Below are positions 16,960 through 25,199 of a stretch of DNA of 32,817 bases, piece by piece; within the stretch, counting starts at the first letter, position 1, and the number at the start of each line of letters is the position of its first letter. The stretch covers positions 1 through 32,817 of the forward strand of contig CAIRWP010000028.1 of NCBI GenBank assembly GCA_903882335.1, read 5' to 3'. Source of the stretch: an uncultured Opitutia bacterium (GTDB lineage: Bacteria > Verrucomicrobiota > Verrucomicrobiia > Opitutales > UBA953). A program made the position numbers and the translations under genes. The notes below the pieces were generated by a model. That model was given only the letters and a program-made list of their open reading frames with translations. It was not told the origin of the DNA and did no database searches.

Positions 16960-19356
16960 TCAGCGGATGGTCTGGAATTCGGGCAGCATGCAGACGGCCC
17001 AGAGGAGGTCGGCCACGCCTTGCTCATCGAGCTTGGGCCCGAGCAGGCTCCGGGCCACGGCGAGCTCGGCGGCGGTGGGTTCGCGGCAGAGGGCCGACAG
17101 GTACAGCCAGCGCGCAAAAGCCTCGGGGGACTCCCAGTTCCGCCGCAGGAGGTTGGTCGCGCCGCGGGCGAGAAGGTCGGTGAGGGCGGCGCCGTTGGCC
17201 AGGTCGATCGCCTCGAGCGTGCTCAGCTCGTTCGGACGCATCGACACGATCTGCTCGCGGTTCGGGCGGCCGAGCGAACGCTGCAGGAGGTCGGCCTTCA
17301 TCAGCGTAGCGCGCGGGGTCAGCAGGACCTTCCCGGAGAAGACCGCGACCTGATCGGCCATCCGCTTCTCGGCGAGACCCCAGGCGGTCCCCGCGACGAG
17401 CGCGACCGGCTTCCACCCGGCGGCGGCGGACAGCCGCCCTTGGGTGTCGGGCAAGGTCGCCGACCACTGCCAGGACTTATCCGTGGCCAGGGCGACCTCC
17501 TTGCCGTCGACGGTCTGCGCGTACAGCTGGCACCAGAGGGCGGCGGCGTTCGGCGCGGACCCGCCGTTGCGACCGACGGCTACGATCTCGTTGGCGCCCG
17601 CGCGGAGGAAGGGAGTGAGATCGAAGGTCTGCGGGGTCTGCCAATCGTCGCCGGCGCCGACCTTGCGGCCGTTGACCCAGAGCTCGAAGGCGTTGTCGCC
17701 GGTGATCGTGCAGGCCGCGCGGCGCGGCGCGGCGGCCAGCGTGAGCGACTGGCGGAAGGCGCGCGCCTCGCCGACGGCGGGCTGGCGACCCCGCCCCGTG
17801 TCGTTGGACCAGATGGGCTGGGCGAGGAACGCGGCGGGAGCGCCGCCGGCGGGGGCGCGCGTGACGCCGGCGTCGATCTTGGCGGGCGTGGTCCCCGTGA
17901 GCCGCCAGACGGCGTCGACGAACTGCTCCGCGGTCAGGCGCTTGGACCGGGGACCGCGATAGGCGTAGGCCTGCTCGTCGGCGGTGGGCGCCAGGACCTC
18001 CGCGCGGGCCTGGTAGGCCTCGGAGGTGGCGATGAAGGCGAGCGCGGCGCGCAGGTCGTAGCCCGAGTCCCGCAGCTGGTTGGCGAGCACGTCGAGCAAG
18101 TCCTGGTTCCAGGGCGCCGTCTGCATCGCGTCGACGGGATGGACTACGCCGCGGCCCATGAGCCGCTGCCAGAGACGGTTGGCCATCGTGCGCTGGAAGC
18201 GTCCGTTGTCCGGATGCGTCAGCAACGCCGCGAGCTGGGTCAGCCGCTCGCCCTTCGGCTTCGAGGCGTCGACCTGCCCGAGTTCGGGAAAGAGCCAGGC
18301 GGCCGCCGCGGGCTTGCCCGTCGGGACATCGCAGCGGACGAGCTCGAGCGGACGGTCGGAGTAGATAGCGGCGAGGCCGTAGGCGTCCTTGAGTTTCCAG
18401 CGGTCGATGAAGCTATCGTGGCAGGACGCGCACTTCATGTTGATGCCGAGGAAGGCCTGCGAGACGCTCTGCGCGAACTGCAGCTCGGGCTTCTGCCCGG
18501 CGCTGGTGGCGCCGCGCCACACGATACCCTTCGCGAAGCCTTCGCTCTCCGGGAGGGGCGCGACCAGCTCGCGGGCCAGCTGGTCGTACGGTTTGTTGGT
18601 CACGAGCGCGCGGTAGAGCCAGGGCGTGATCTGCTTGCGCCCGCCGTCGATGTAGCCGGTGCCGGCGTAGTCGTTGCGCAGGAGGTCGTTCCAGAAGGCC
18701 ATCCAGTGGTCCGCGTAATCGACGTCGCGAGCCAGCAGGGCGCGGACGAGCCGGGCACGCTTGTCGGGGGCCAGGTCGGCGACGAAAGCGCGGGTCTCCT
18801 CCGGGCTCGGCAGGAGGCCGACGAGGTCGAGGGAGACGCGCCGGAGGAAGGTGGCGTCATCGGCGCGCGCGGGGCGCGGTAGCCGGCGCGATGCCGTCCA
18901 GGCGTCGAGCACGCGGTCGATCGGATGGTCGCGGCCGTCCTGCGCGGCCGGCAAGGCCACCGCGCGAGGGCGCAGCGCCGGCTCGTAGGCCGGTTGCTTG
19001 AAGGCGAACCCTTCGGTCCAGCGCGCGCCCTGGCCGATCCAGGCGCGCAACGTGGCGACCTCCGCCGGCGTGAGGCCCGGGCCCTTCGGGGGCATCCGGA
19101 GATCCGGGTCGGTGCTGACGATTGCCTCGAGCAATCGCCCCTTGGCCGCGTCGCCGGGCGTGAGGACAGGCCCATCCTCGCCGCCCTCGAGCAACGCGGC
19201 GCGTGTGTTCATCGAGAAGCCGCCCTTCTTCTTGTCCCCCGTATGGCACTCCGCGCAATGCTTGCGCAGCAGCGGCACCACGGCGTGGTCGAAGTCGGGC
19301 TCGGCGGCGCCGAGGACGGCGCCGGCGGCCAGCAAGGCCAGGAGGGCGGGCTTCAT
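16960..19356 (-). CDS. secreted PSCyt1/DUF1549/DUF1553 protein with an inserted beta-sandwich-like segment
   Basis: A 798-residue exported protein, shorter than the two copies at 7664-14229. After the signal peptide (1-18) comes heme motif C34-AE-C37-H38 with MPPKGPG downstream. DUF1549 (about 145-350) has a second motif KCASCH near 310, and DUF1553 begins near 365 (ANRLWQRLMGRGVV). DUF1553 is split by an insertion (about 520-660). It contains ELWVNGRKVGAGDDW and DLTPFLRAGANEIVAVG, a pattern familiar from jelly-roll carbohydrate-binding modules of glycoside hydrolases such as rhamnosidases. The start (MKPALLALLAAG) is 11 bp after the lactonase gene stop. The insertion suggests the protein docks to a glycan; that is inference. 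Confidence 0.9.
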   Translation of the reverse strand: MKPALLALLAAGAVLGAAEPDFDHAVVPLLRKHCAECHTGDKKKGGFSMNTRAALLEGGEDGPVLTPGDAAKGRLLEAIVSTDPDLRMPPKGPGLTPAEVATLRAWIGQGARWTEGFAFKQPAYEPALRPRAVALPAAQDGRDHPIDRVLDAWTASRRLPRPARADDATFLRRVSLDLVGLLPSPEETRAFVADLAPDKRARLVRALLARDVDYADHWMAFWNDLLRNDYAGTGYIDGGRKQITPWLYRALVTNKPYDQLARELVAPLPESEGFAKGIVWRGATSAGQKPELQFAQSVSQAFLGINMKCASCHDSFIDRWKLKDAYGLAAIYSDRPLELVRCDVPTGKPAAAAWLFPELGQVDASKPKGERLTQLAALLTHPDNGRFQRTMANRLWQRLMGRGVVHPVDAMQTAPWNQDLLDVLANQLRDSGYDLRAALAFIATSEAYQARAEVLAPTADEQAYAYRGPRSKRLTAEQFVDAVWRLTGTTPAKIDAGVTRAPAGGAPAAFLAQPIWSNDTGRGRQPAVGEARAFRQSLTLAAAPRRAACTITGDNAFELWVNGRKVGAGDDWQTPQTFDLTPFLRAGANEIVAVGRNGGSAPNAAALWCQLYAQTVDGKEVALATDKSWQWSATLPDTQGRLSAAAGWKPVALVAGTAWGLAEKRMADQVAVFSGKVLLTPRATLMKADLLQRSLGRPNREQIVSMRPNELSTLEAIDLANGAALTDLLARGATNLLRRNWESPEAFARWLYLSALCREPTAAELAVARSLLGPKLDEQGVADLLWAVCMLPEFQTIR

Positions 19357-19367
19357 CGCGGGGCGGC

Positions 19368-20465
19368 TCAGCGGGCGAACACGATGCAGCAAGCGGCGCC
19401 GGCCGCGACGGACTGCTTCGTGTCGGTCAGGCGGCCGGTGGCCGGGTCGACGCGGTAGGCGTTGAGGGTGCCCGACTTCTGCCCGGCGCAGACGAGCCAG
19501 CGGCCATCGGGGCTGAGGCCGAAGCCGCGCGGGACGGCCGGGACGTCGAGGGTGTGGCCGAGCGGCGACAGCTGGCCGTCGGCGCCGATCGCGTAGGCCG
19601 CCAGCGAATTATGGCCGCGGTTGGAGACATAGAGCGCCTTGCCGTCGGGCAGGCAGAAGATCTCCGCGGTGGAGGCGCCCTTGGCGTCGGCGCCGGCGGG
19701 CAAAGTCGGCAGGACCTGGAGCTCCTTCATCGCGCCGGTGGTCGCGTCGACCGCGAACACGCTCACGGTCATCGCCATCTCGTTGCACACGTACGCGAAA
19801 CCGCCCTGCGGGTGGAAGGCGAGGTGGCGGGGGCCGGCGCCCGGGGCCACGCGACCGGACTTGGCCGGGGACGGCTTGAGCGTGCCGGTGGCCGCGTCGA
19901 ACGCGTGGATGAAGATGTCGTCGGTCCCGAGGTCGGGCACGTAGACGAAACGGTTCGCGGCGTCCGCATAGATACCGTGGGCATGGGGGCCGGCCTGGCG
20001 ACCCTTGTTCGGGCCCGTGCCCTCGTGCTGCAGGAATGAGCTCGCGGGGCCGATCGAACCATCGGCCTTGAGCGGCAGGCAGGCGACGGAGCCCGAGCCG
20101 TAGTTGGCCGCGAAGAGGAACTTGCCCGTCCGGTCCAACGTGACATGGGTGGCGCCCTTCCCCTTCGTTTCCTCCGTGTTGAGCAAGGTGGCCGGGCCGT
20201 TCGCGGCGAGACGGTAGGCGGCGACGCCGCCACCGGCGACCTCGGCGGTGGCGTAGAGCACCTTGCCATCCTGGCCTAGCGCCAGGAAGGAGGCACCCTT
20301 GGCCTCGGCGATGACGACGGGGACGGAAAGTTTGCCGGTCTCCGCGTCGAGGGTGCCGCGCAGGATGCCCTGGGCCGCGGCCCCGGAGGTGCCGACATAG
20401 AAGGTGAGGTCGCCGGCGACGGCGGAGGCGGCGAGCAAGGTGAGCACGGGGAGGAGGGAGCGCAT
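19368..20465 (-). CDS. secreted lactonase-family seven-bladed propeller protein
   Basis: A 365-residue protein with signal peptide MRSLLPVLTLLAASAVAG. The rest is a beta-propeller of the 6-phosphogluconolactonase/lactonase type (Pfam Lactonase), with repeated blades. Examples are FYVGTSG, THVTLDRTGKFLFAANYGSGSV, GPHAHGIYADAANRFVYVPDLGTDDIF, GPRHLAFHPQGGFAYVCNEMAMTVSVF and RGFGLSPDGRWLVCAG. Export argues against the pentose-phosphate role; it more likely hydrolyses a sugar lactone formed outside the cytoplasm, or is only a propeller scaffold. The ATG at 20465 follows ACCACCGCACC with no Shine-Dalgarno sequence and lies 52 bp after the sulfatase stop. The next gene starts 11 bp after this stop. 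Confidence 0.88.
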   Translation of the reverse strand: MRSLLPVLTLLAASAVAGDLTFYVGTSGAAAQGILRGTLDAETGKLSVPVVIAEAKGASFLALGQDGKVLYATAEVAGGGVAAYRLAANGPATLLNTEETKGKGATHVTLDRTGKFLFAANYGSGSVACLPLKADGSIGPASSFLQHEGTGPNKGRQAGPHAHGIYADAANRFVYVPDLGTDDIFIHAFDAATGTLKPSPAKSGRVAPGAGPRHLAFHPQGGFAYVCNEMAMTVSVFAVDATTGAMKELQVLPTLPAGADAKGASTAEIFCLPDGKALYVSNRGHNSLAAYAIGADGQLSPLGHTLDVPAVPRGFGLSPDGRWLVCAGQKSGTLNAYRVDPATGRLTDTKQSVAAGAACCIVFAR

Positions 20466-20517
20466 GGTGCGGTGGTTATGATTAGAGGGATAGGAAAGGC
20501 CGAGGTTCCAAGCAAAC

Positions 20518-21843
20518 TCAGCGGCCGTCCCACCAGCCATCCAGGAGGGCGGTGAGTCGTTTGACCTCGGCCGGACGTTCGGCGGCGAGGTCGCGCTTTT
20601 CATGGGGATCGGCCTTGAGGTCGAAGAGACGCGGCGGCTCGGTGGCGTCGCTCGAGCCATGCTGGGTCGCGCCGGTCTTCAGGCCGCTCGAGACGATGAG
20701 CTTCAGGTCGCCGGCGACGAGCCAGCGGTAGCGCAGGCTGGCGGCGGGGGTACCCAGTTGGCGGATATCGTGGGTCGAGTTCTGCCCGGCGACGAAGGGG
20801 CGCGCCTGCAAGGCCGCGTCATCCAGGAGATTGAGACCGTCGCCGTCGGCGGGCACCGGCGCGCCGGCGAGCTTGAGCAAGGTCGGCATAAGGTCCACGG
20901 CGCTGGCCGGAGCCTGGACGACCGTCGGCGCGACCTGGCCCGGCCAGCTCACGAGGATCGGGGAGCGCACGCCGCCGTCGAAGGGCGACTGCTTGGAGCG
21001 CGCGAAGTCGACCTCCGGCTTGTCGGTCCGCGGGATCCAGCCGTTGTCGGCGATGTAGACGATGACCGTGTCGCGGGTGAGGCCTTCCTTCTCGAGGTGG
21101 GCGCGCACCTCGCCGATGGTCTCGTCGAACCACTCCACCATCGCATGGTAACGGGCGGCCTGGAGCGTCGGCGACTTGTCGCGGTACTTGGCGAGGAGCC
21201 GTTCGGGCGGCGTGTGCGGGTCGTGCGGCATCATGGGCGCGTACCACGCGAAGAACGGTTTGCCGGACTGCTTGGACCGGGTGATGAAGTCCGTGAGCGG
21301 GGCCAGGCTCTTGCGCCCGATGTCGAGCCCCACGTCGCCATGACGGCCACCCTTCGTCATGCCTTCGGTGAAACCGCCGGTGGAGTAATCGCCCATCCAC
21401 CACTTGCCGGTCTGCAGGCTGACGTAACCGCGCTCGCCCAGCAGACGCGGCAGGATCGGCGATGTCTGGAACAGCTTGATCATCTGGGCCCGACCCTGGA
21501 GGAAGGCCGGGCTTTTCTGGCGGGCCGCCGCGCCGCCGGCGGCGGCGGGCACCAGCGGGTCGTTGCCGGTGATGCCGTGCCGGTGGACATGCCGGCCGGT
21601 CAAGATCGAGGCGAGGCTGGGGCCGCACAGGGAGTTGGTGACGTAGCCCCGGGGGAAGACGCGGGACTCGGCCGCCAACTTGTCGAGGTGCGGGGTGCTG
21701 ACCGCCTTGGAGCCCATGAAGCCGTAATCGAACCACGCATGGTCGTCCGAGATGATCATCAGGATGTTCGGGGCCTTCGCGGGCGCCGCGGGTTCGGCGG
21801 CCGTCAGGGTGAGGGCACCGAGGAGAAGCAGGAGGGAACGCAT
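20518..21843 (-). CDS. secreted sulfatase (formylglycine-dependent family)
   Basis: A 441-residue protein with signal peptide MRSLLLLLGALTLTAAEP. The type-I sulfatase fold is clear: NILMIISDDHAWFDYGF at 26-42 with metal ligands D33/D34, the activation site at C73-GPSLASILTGRH, LQTGKWW, MMPHDPHTPPE, and VIVYIADNGW near 267 with the second metal pair. The modified Cys is present, but the CxPxR motif has Leu at its fifth position (CGPSL). No formylglycine-generating enzyme is in the window. It probably removes sulfate esters from a carbohydrate; the substrate is unknown. I chose ATG 21843 because it starts the signal peptide, 8 bp after the M13 peptidase stop. Confidence 0.9.
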   Translation of the reverse strand: MRSLLLLLGALTLTAAEPAAPAKAPNILMIISDDHAWFDYGFMGSKAVSTPHLDKLAAESRVFPRGYVTNSLCGPSLASILTGRHVHRHGITGNDPLVPAAAGGAAARQKSPAFLQGRAQMIKLFQTSPILPRLLGERGYVSLQTGKWWMGDYSTGGFTEGMTKGGRHGDVGLDIGRKSLAPLTDFITRSKQSGKPFFAWYAPMMPHDPHTPPERLLAKYRDKSPTLQAARYHAMVEWFDETIGEVRAHLEKEGLTRDTVIVYIADNGWIPRTDKPEVDFARSKQSPFDGGVRSPILVSWPGQVAPTVVQAPASAVDLMPTLLKLAGAPVPADGDGLNLLDDAALQARPFVAGQNSTHDIRQLGTPAASLRYRWLVAGDLKLIVSSGLKTGATQHGSSDATEPPRLFDLKADPHEKRDLAAERPAEVKRLTALLDGWWDGR

Positions 21844-21851
21844 GGGGAAAG

Positions 21852-23849
21852 TCACCAGATCTTGACGCGCTGAGCGGGGTCGAGCCACATCGAATCGCCC
21901 GGCTTCGTGCCGAACGCCTCGTGGAACTCGTCGATGTTGCGCAGCACGACGTTGATGCGCTGGGGCATCGGGGAGTGGGTGTCGGACAGCAGGCGGTTCC
22001 GCAAGGTCTCCGGGCGGATGTTGCCGGCGAAGGCGAAGGCGTGCGCCAGGAAGAAACGCTGCAGCGGCGTCTGGCCCGCGATGAGCCGGCCGGAGCGGAA
22101 CGCCTCGGTCTCCCGGAAGGCGTCCAGCGCGATCGCCACGCCGCCGATGTCGGCGATGTTCTCGCCGAGGGTCAGCTTACCGTTGACGCGGATGCCCGGC
22201 AGCGGTTCCTCCCGGTCGTACTGGGCGACGATCCGGTCGCAGCGCTCGCGGAACGCCTTCTCCGTCGGCGGAGACCAGCCCTGCTCCAGGCGCCCCGTCG
22301 GACCGAAACGGCGCCCCGAGTCGTCGAACCCGTGCGTGAGCTCATGCCCGATGGTGCAGGCGATGAAGCCGTAGAGCACGGCGTCATCGAGCGCCTCGCC
22401 GTCGTACGTCGGCACCCCGAGGATGGCGGCGGGCATGACGATCTCGTTGTTCATCGGGCTGTAGTAGGCGTTGACCGTGTAGGGGCGCATACCCCACTCC
22501 TCGCGTTCCGGGGCGCCGCCGACCCGGGCGAACGTCCGGGCGCGCGACCACTTGCTGACGTTGACGAGGTTCTGGGCGAGGCCGTCGGCGCGGATCTCCA
22601 CGCCTTCGTAGCCGCGGAACTTATCGGGATAGCCCACGCGGAGCTTGATCGCGGCGAGTTTGCGTAAGGCCCACGCCTGCGTCTCGGCATCCATCCACTC
22701 CAGCTTGCGGATGCGGGCGGCGAAGGCGGTCCGGACGTTCTCGCAGACCAGGCGGAAACGTTCGCGCTGCGCCGGGGTGAAGCGGCGCGCCACGTATTCC
22801 TTGCCGAGTAGGTCGCCCAGGGCGCCATCCTGTATCCGCAAGGCCCGCTCCGGGAGACTGCGTTGCTGCTTGGCGCCGGTCAGGACGACGCCCTCGAACT
22901 CGAAGGCGGCGGCCGCCGTGGCGGCGTTGAGCACGGAAGCATGCCCGGAGATCGCCTGGAAGCGGAAGTAATCGCGGACCGCCTCCGCCGGGGTCTCGGC
23001 GAGGATCCGCGCCAAAGCCTTGAGGAAATCGGGCTGGCCGACGATGACGCGGGTGACCGCGGGGGCGCCGGCGCGCCGCGTGACGGCCTCCCAGCGCAGG
23101 CCGGGCGTGAGGGCGTCGATCTCCGCCCAGGACATCGGGTGGTAATGGGCGTCAGGGTTGCGCAGCTGCACCAGCGGCAAGGAGACTTCGGCGAGCCTGG
23201 TCTCGAACGCGAGGACCGCCGCGCCGGCCTGCCGGGCTCGCGCCGCGTCATAACCGAGGAAGCCCAGCATCTGGGCGACATGGGCGGGGAAGGCGTCCCG
23301 CACGCGCTTGGTGGCGGGCTCCTCGCTGAAATAGAACGCGCGCTCCGGGAGGGAGAGCCCCGTCTGCCAGAGCTGCAGCGCGACCTTCGTCTCGTCCTTC
23401 TTGTCCTGCCCAGCGAACACCCCGAGGAACGTCCCCGTGCCTTCGGCGTAGAGATCGGCGGCGGCCTCCAGGAGCGCCTGCGGCGTCTTGGCCTCGTCGA
23501 GCTTGGCCAGGACGGCGCGCAGCCCGGCCGGGAGCTCGGCCGGGCCGGCCTCGAAGCCGAGGGCGGAACGCCAGAAATCGGCGAGCCGACGCTGATCGGC
23601 GGTGGCGTCCGGCTTTGCGAGCAACTCGCCGTTGATCACGAGGAGGTCCTTCTTGATGAGGTCGTCCTGCCAGGCGAAGGAGTTGTAGACGGCCCGGTCG
23701 GGGGCCAAGGGGAAACGGCGTAGCCAGGCCCCGTTCGCATGCGTCCAGAAGTCCTGCCGGGCGGACACCGCCGGGTCGCGGTTGGCCTCGATGAGATCCG
23801 CCCCGGGCAGGGAAGTAGCCAGCAGGAGGGCGAGCAGGGGCGAACGCAT
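21852..23849 (-). CDS. M13 family zinc metallopeptidase (neprilysin/PepO type)
   Basis: A 665-residue exported peptidase with signal peptide MRSPLLALLLATSLPGADL. The M13 N-terminal domain (QDFWTHANGAWL onward) is followed by the catalytic domain. That domain has VNAYYSPMNNEIVMPA, the zinc site HELTH near residue 500 (two His, catalytic Glu), GENIADIGGVAIA near 562 (third zinc ligand Glu), and the usual end with MPQRINVVLRN and RVKIW. Length is typical of the family. M13 enzymes cut peptides, not folded proteins. It is first in the operon with sulfatase, lactonase, PSCyt1 and DUF1501 genes, so its product may process peptides attached to or released with the same substrate; that is inference. 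Confidence 0.95.
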   Translation of the reverse strand: MRSPLLALLLATSLPGADLIEANRDPAVSARQDFWTHANGAWLRRFPLAPDRAVYNSFAWQDDLIKKDLLVINGELLAKPDATADQRRLADFWRSALGFEAGPAELPAGLRAVLAKLDEAKTPQALLEAAADLYAEGTGTFLGVFAGQDKKDETKVALQLWQTGLSLPERAFYFSEEPATKRVRDAFPAHVAQMLGFLGYDAARARQAGAAVLAFETRLAEVSLPLVQLRNPDAHYHPMSWAEIDALTPGLRWEAVTRRAGAPAVTRVIVGQPDFLKALARILAETPAEAVRDYFRFQAISGHASVLNAATAAAAFEFEGVVLTGAKQQRSLPERALRIQDGALGDLLGKEYVARRFTPAQRERFRLVCENVRTAFAARIRKLEWMDAETQAWALRKLAAIKLRVGYPDKFRGYEGVEIRADGLAQNLVNVSKWSRARTFARVGGAPEREEWGMRPYTVNAYYSPMNNEIVMPAAILGVPTYDGEALDDAVLYGFIACTIGHELTHGFDDSGRRFGPTGRLEQGWSPPTEKAFRERCDRIVAQYDREEPLPGIRVNGKLTLGENIADIGGVAIALDAFRETEAFRSGRLIAGQTPLQRFFLAHAFAFAGNIRPETLRNRLLSDTHSPMPQRINVVLRNIDEFHEAFGTKPGDSMWLDPAQRVKIW

Positions 23850-23883
23850 ACCGCAGGGTGGCGGCCCCCAAGGGCGGGGGAAA

Positions 23884-23941
23884 CCCTATTTTAGGGAACG
23901 ATGACCCGGGCCGGGGCTTGGACCGTTTGACAGGCCCCGGC
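23884..23941. promoter_or_regulatory. two inverted repeats between the M13 operon and the sigma factor gene
   Basis: CCCTA-TTT-TAGGG (23884-23896) lies 35 bp before the M13 start codon. Further out, GCCGGGGC (23910-23917) and GCCCCGGC (23934-23941) are perfect 8-bp arms around 16 nt that contain a TTGACA (23927-23932) on the plus strand. The TTGACA has no good -10 partner at 16-18 bp. The 23850-24126 region is the divergent promoter region for both neighbours. Confidence 0.4.
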
Positions 23942-24017
23942 GAGCGGGCAGATTACCCCTCGCCCACCCCCGGGCCCGGCGGACGCCCTGGCGCCGGAAA
24001 AATCTACGCGAAGGATT

Positions 24018-24034
24018 TCATTGTCAGACAATGA
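24018..24034. promoter_or_regulatory. perfect 17-bp palindrome upstream of the sigma factor gene
   Basis: TCATTGTC-A-GACAATGA (24018-24034) is a perfect inverted repeat 93 bp before the sigma start codon. A further half-site-like CATTGGTC starts 26 bp downstream at 24045. Its size and symmetry fit a dimeric repressor or activator site. The AT-rich stretch around TATAGA (24077-24082) and TTACTTTTTATTAGAA, just before the leader, may hold the -10 region. Confidence 0.5.
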
Positions 24035-24126
24035 CTTAGGAAATCATTGGTCCGAAAAGGGCATTTTCCGGCCCCTTCTATAGAGGCCATTTACTTTTTA
24101 TTAGAAACCACCCCACCCCTTTCCAC

Positions 24127-25128
24127 ATGATCCAAACCCAACTCCTCCAAGACCTCCGCCTGCCGACCAGCACCCTCCCCGCCCCGACCCACGACCGCCA
24201 CCCGAACCAGGAGACCGCCGCTGATTCCTCGACCCTGTCCGAGCTCGCCGCGCTCGCGGCCCAGGCCTTCGCCGAGGAGCCCACCGAGTTCGACGGCCTC
24301 GGCGACTACCTCCGCCGCGCCTGCCACCGCGATAAGCTCGAACCCGCCGAGGAGACCGCGCTGGGTCGCGCCCTGCGCGCCGGTCGCCGGGCCGACGGCT
24401 CGTTCACGCCGGCGGCGCGGCTCGCCTACGATGAGTTCGTCGAACGCAACCTGCGCCTGGTCGTCTACTTCGCCAAGCGTTTCGCCCGGAGCCGCGATGA
24501 CCTGCTGGACCTGATCAGCGCGGGCAACCTGGGCCTGATGACCGCGACCCAGAAGTTCGACCCCGAGCGCGGCATCCGTTTCAGTACCTTCGCGGCGTGG
24601 GACATCCACAGTCAGATCGTGGCGGAGGTGCGCCAGCGCCAGCGCCCGGTGCACCTGCCGCGCAACCTCCACGAGCAGCTGACCGCGGCCCGGCGCGCGG
24701 AGGCCGAGCTGACGCAGCAGCTCGGACGCGAGCCCACCGAGACCGAGGTCTCCTTGGAACTGGGTTGGGCGCCCGACCACCTGACGGACCTGCGCCGGCT
24801 GACGCAGGCCGGCGTCTCGCTCGACGCCCCGCCGGAAAACGACGGCGGACTCACCCTGGCGGACCGCCTGAAGGACGAGGCGGCAACGGACCCGGCGCAC
24901 GCGGCGGAACGCTCCGACCGCGCGACCTTCGCCCGCGCCCTGCTCGACCATCTCGACGGACGCGAGCGCCGCATCCTCTGCCTACGCCACGGGATCGGGA
25001 CCGACCATGAATGGACGCTCGAGGAGATCGGCGCCGCCCTGGGCGTCACCCGCGAACGCGTCCGCCAGCTCGAGGGCATCGCGCTGCAGAAGCTCCGGAC
25101 CGAGGCGGCCGCGCGGCCCGCGGCCTAA
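24127..25128 (+). CDS. alternative sigma-70 factor (group 2-like) with divergent region 2.4
   Basis: A 333-residue RNA polymerase sigma factor. A poorly conserved N-terminus (1-45) is followed by region 1.2 (about 54-88), region 2 (101-175) with FVERNLRLVVYFAKRFA and DLISAGNLGLMTATQKFDPERGIRFSTFA, region 3 (about 180-230) with LGREPTETEVSLELGW, and region 4 (275-325). Region 4 has an intact helix-turn-helix, TLEEIGAALGVTRERVRQLE, for -35 recognition. Region 2.4, which reads the -10 element, is WDIHSQI (158-164) where housekeeping sigmas have WWIRQAI. The core-binding region 2.2 is normal. The gene is divergent from the M13 operon, starts after a CACCCC-rich leader, and has a 17-bp palindrome upstream. 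Its regulon is unknown. Confidence 0.93.
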   Translation: MIQTQLLQDLRLPTSTLPAPTHDRHPNQETAADSSTLSELAALAAQAFAEEPTEFDGLGDYLRRACHRDKLEPAEETALGRALRAGRRADGSFTPAARLAYDEFVERNLRLVVYFAKRFARSRDDLLDLISAGNLGLMTATQKFDPERGIRFSTFAAWDIHSQIVAEVRQRQRPVHLPRNLHEQLTAARRAEAELTQQLGREPTETEVSLELGWAPDHLTDLRRLTQAGVSLDAPPENDGGLTLADRLKDEAATDPAHAAERSDRATFARALLDHLDGRERRILCLRHGIGTDHEWTLEEIGAALGVTRERVRQLEGIALQKLRTEAAARPAA

Positions 25129-25129
25129 C

Positions 25130-25146
25130 GCCGCCCGCAAGGCGGC
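25130..25146 (+). terminator. weak terminator-like hairpin after the sigma gene
   Basis: GCCGCC and GGCGGC (25130-25135, 25141-25146) form a 6-bp stem on a CGCAA loop, starting 2 nt after the stop codon. No T tract follows, so termination is doubtful and read-through into the next gene is possible. Confidence 0.35.
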
Positions 25147-25199
25147 CTACTAACCCGGGGACGAGCACGGGCGGTCTTGCCGCGGCGTCGGGGGTGACC

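Noticed and set aside
15622..18882. Very long open frame (1086 codons) on the plus strand, antisense to the DUF1501/PSCyt1 genes; similar ones at 7529-10261 and 11557-14250
   Set aside because: High GC with strong third-position bias leaves the antisense frame free of stops. The translations are low-complexity, rich in Gly/Val/Arg/Glu/Asp, with no domain, while the opposite strand encodes clear families.
10936..24025. ATTGTC shared by the PSCyt1 promoter region (10936) and the sigma palindrome (24020) as a common operator
   Set aside because: Only six bases are shared and the first site lacks the inverted partner; chance is a sufficient explanation.
25011..25199. Upstream extension of the mono-heme protein into the sigma gene (open frame from 25011)
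   Set aside because: The extra 63 residues overlap the conserved region 4 of the sigma factor in another frame and precede a good signal peptide.
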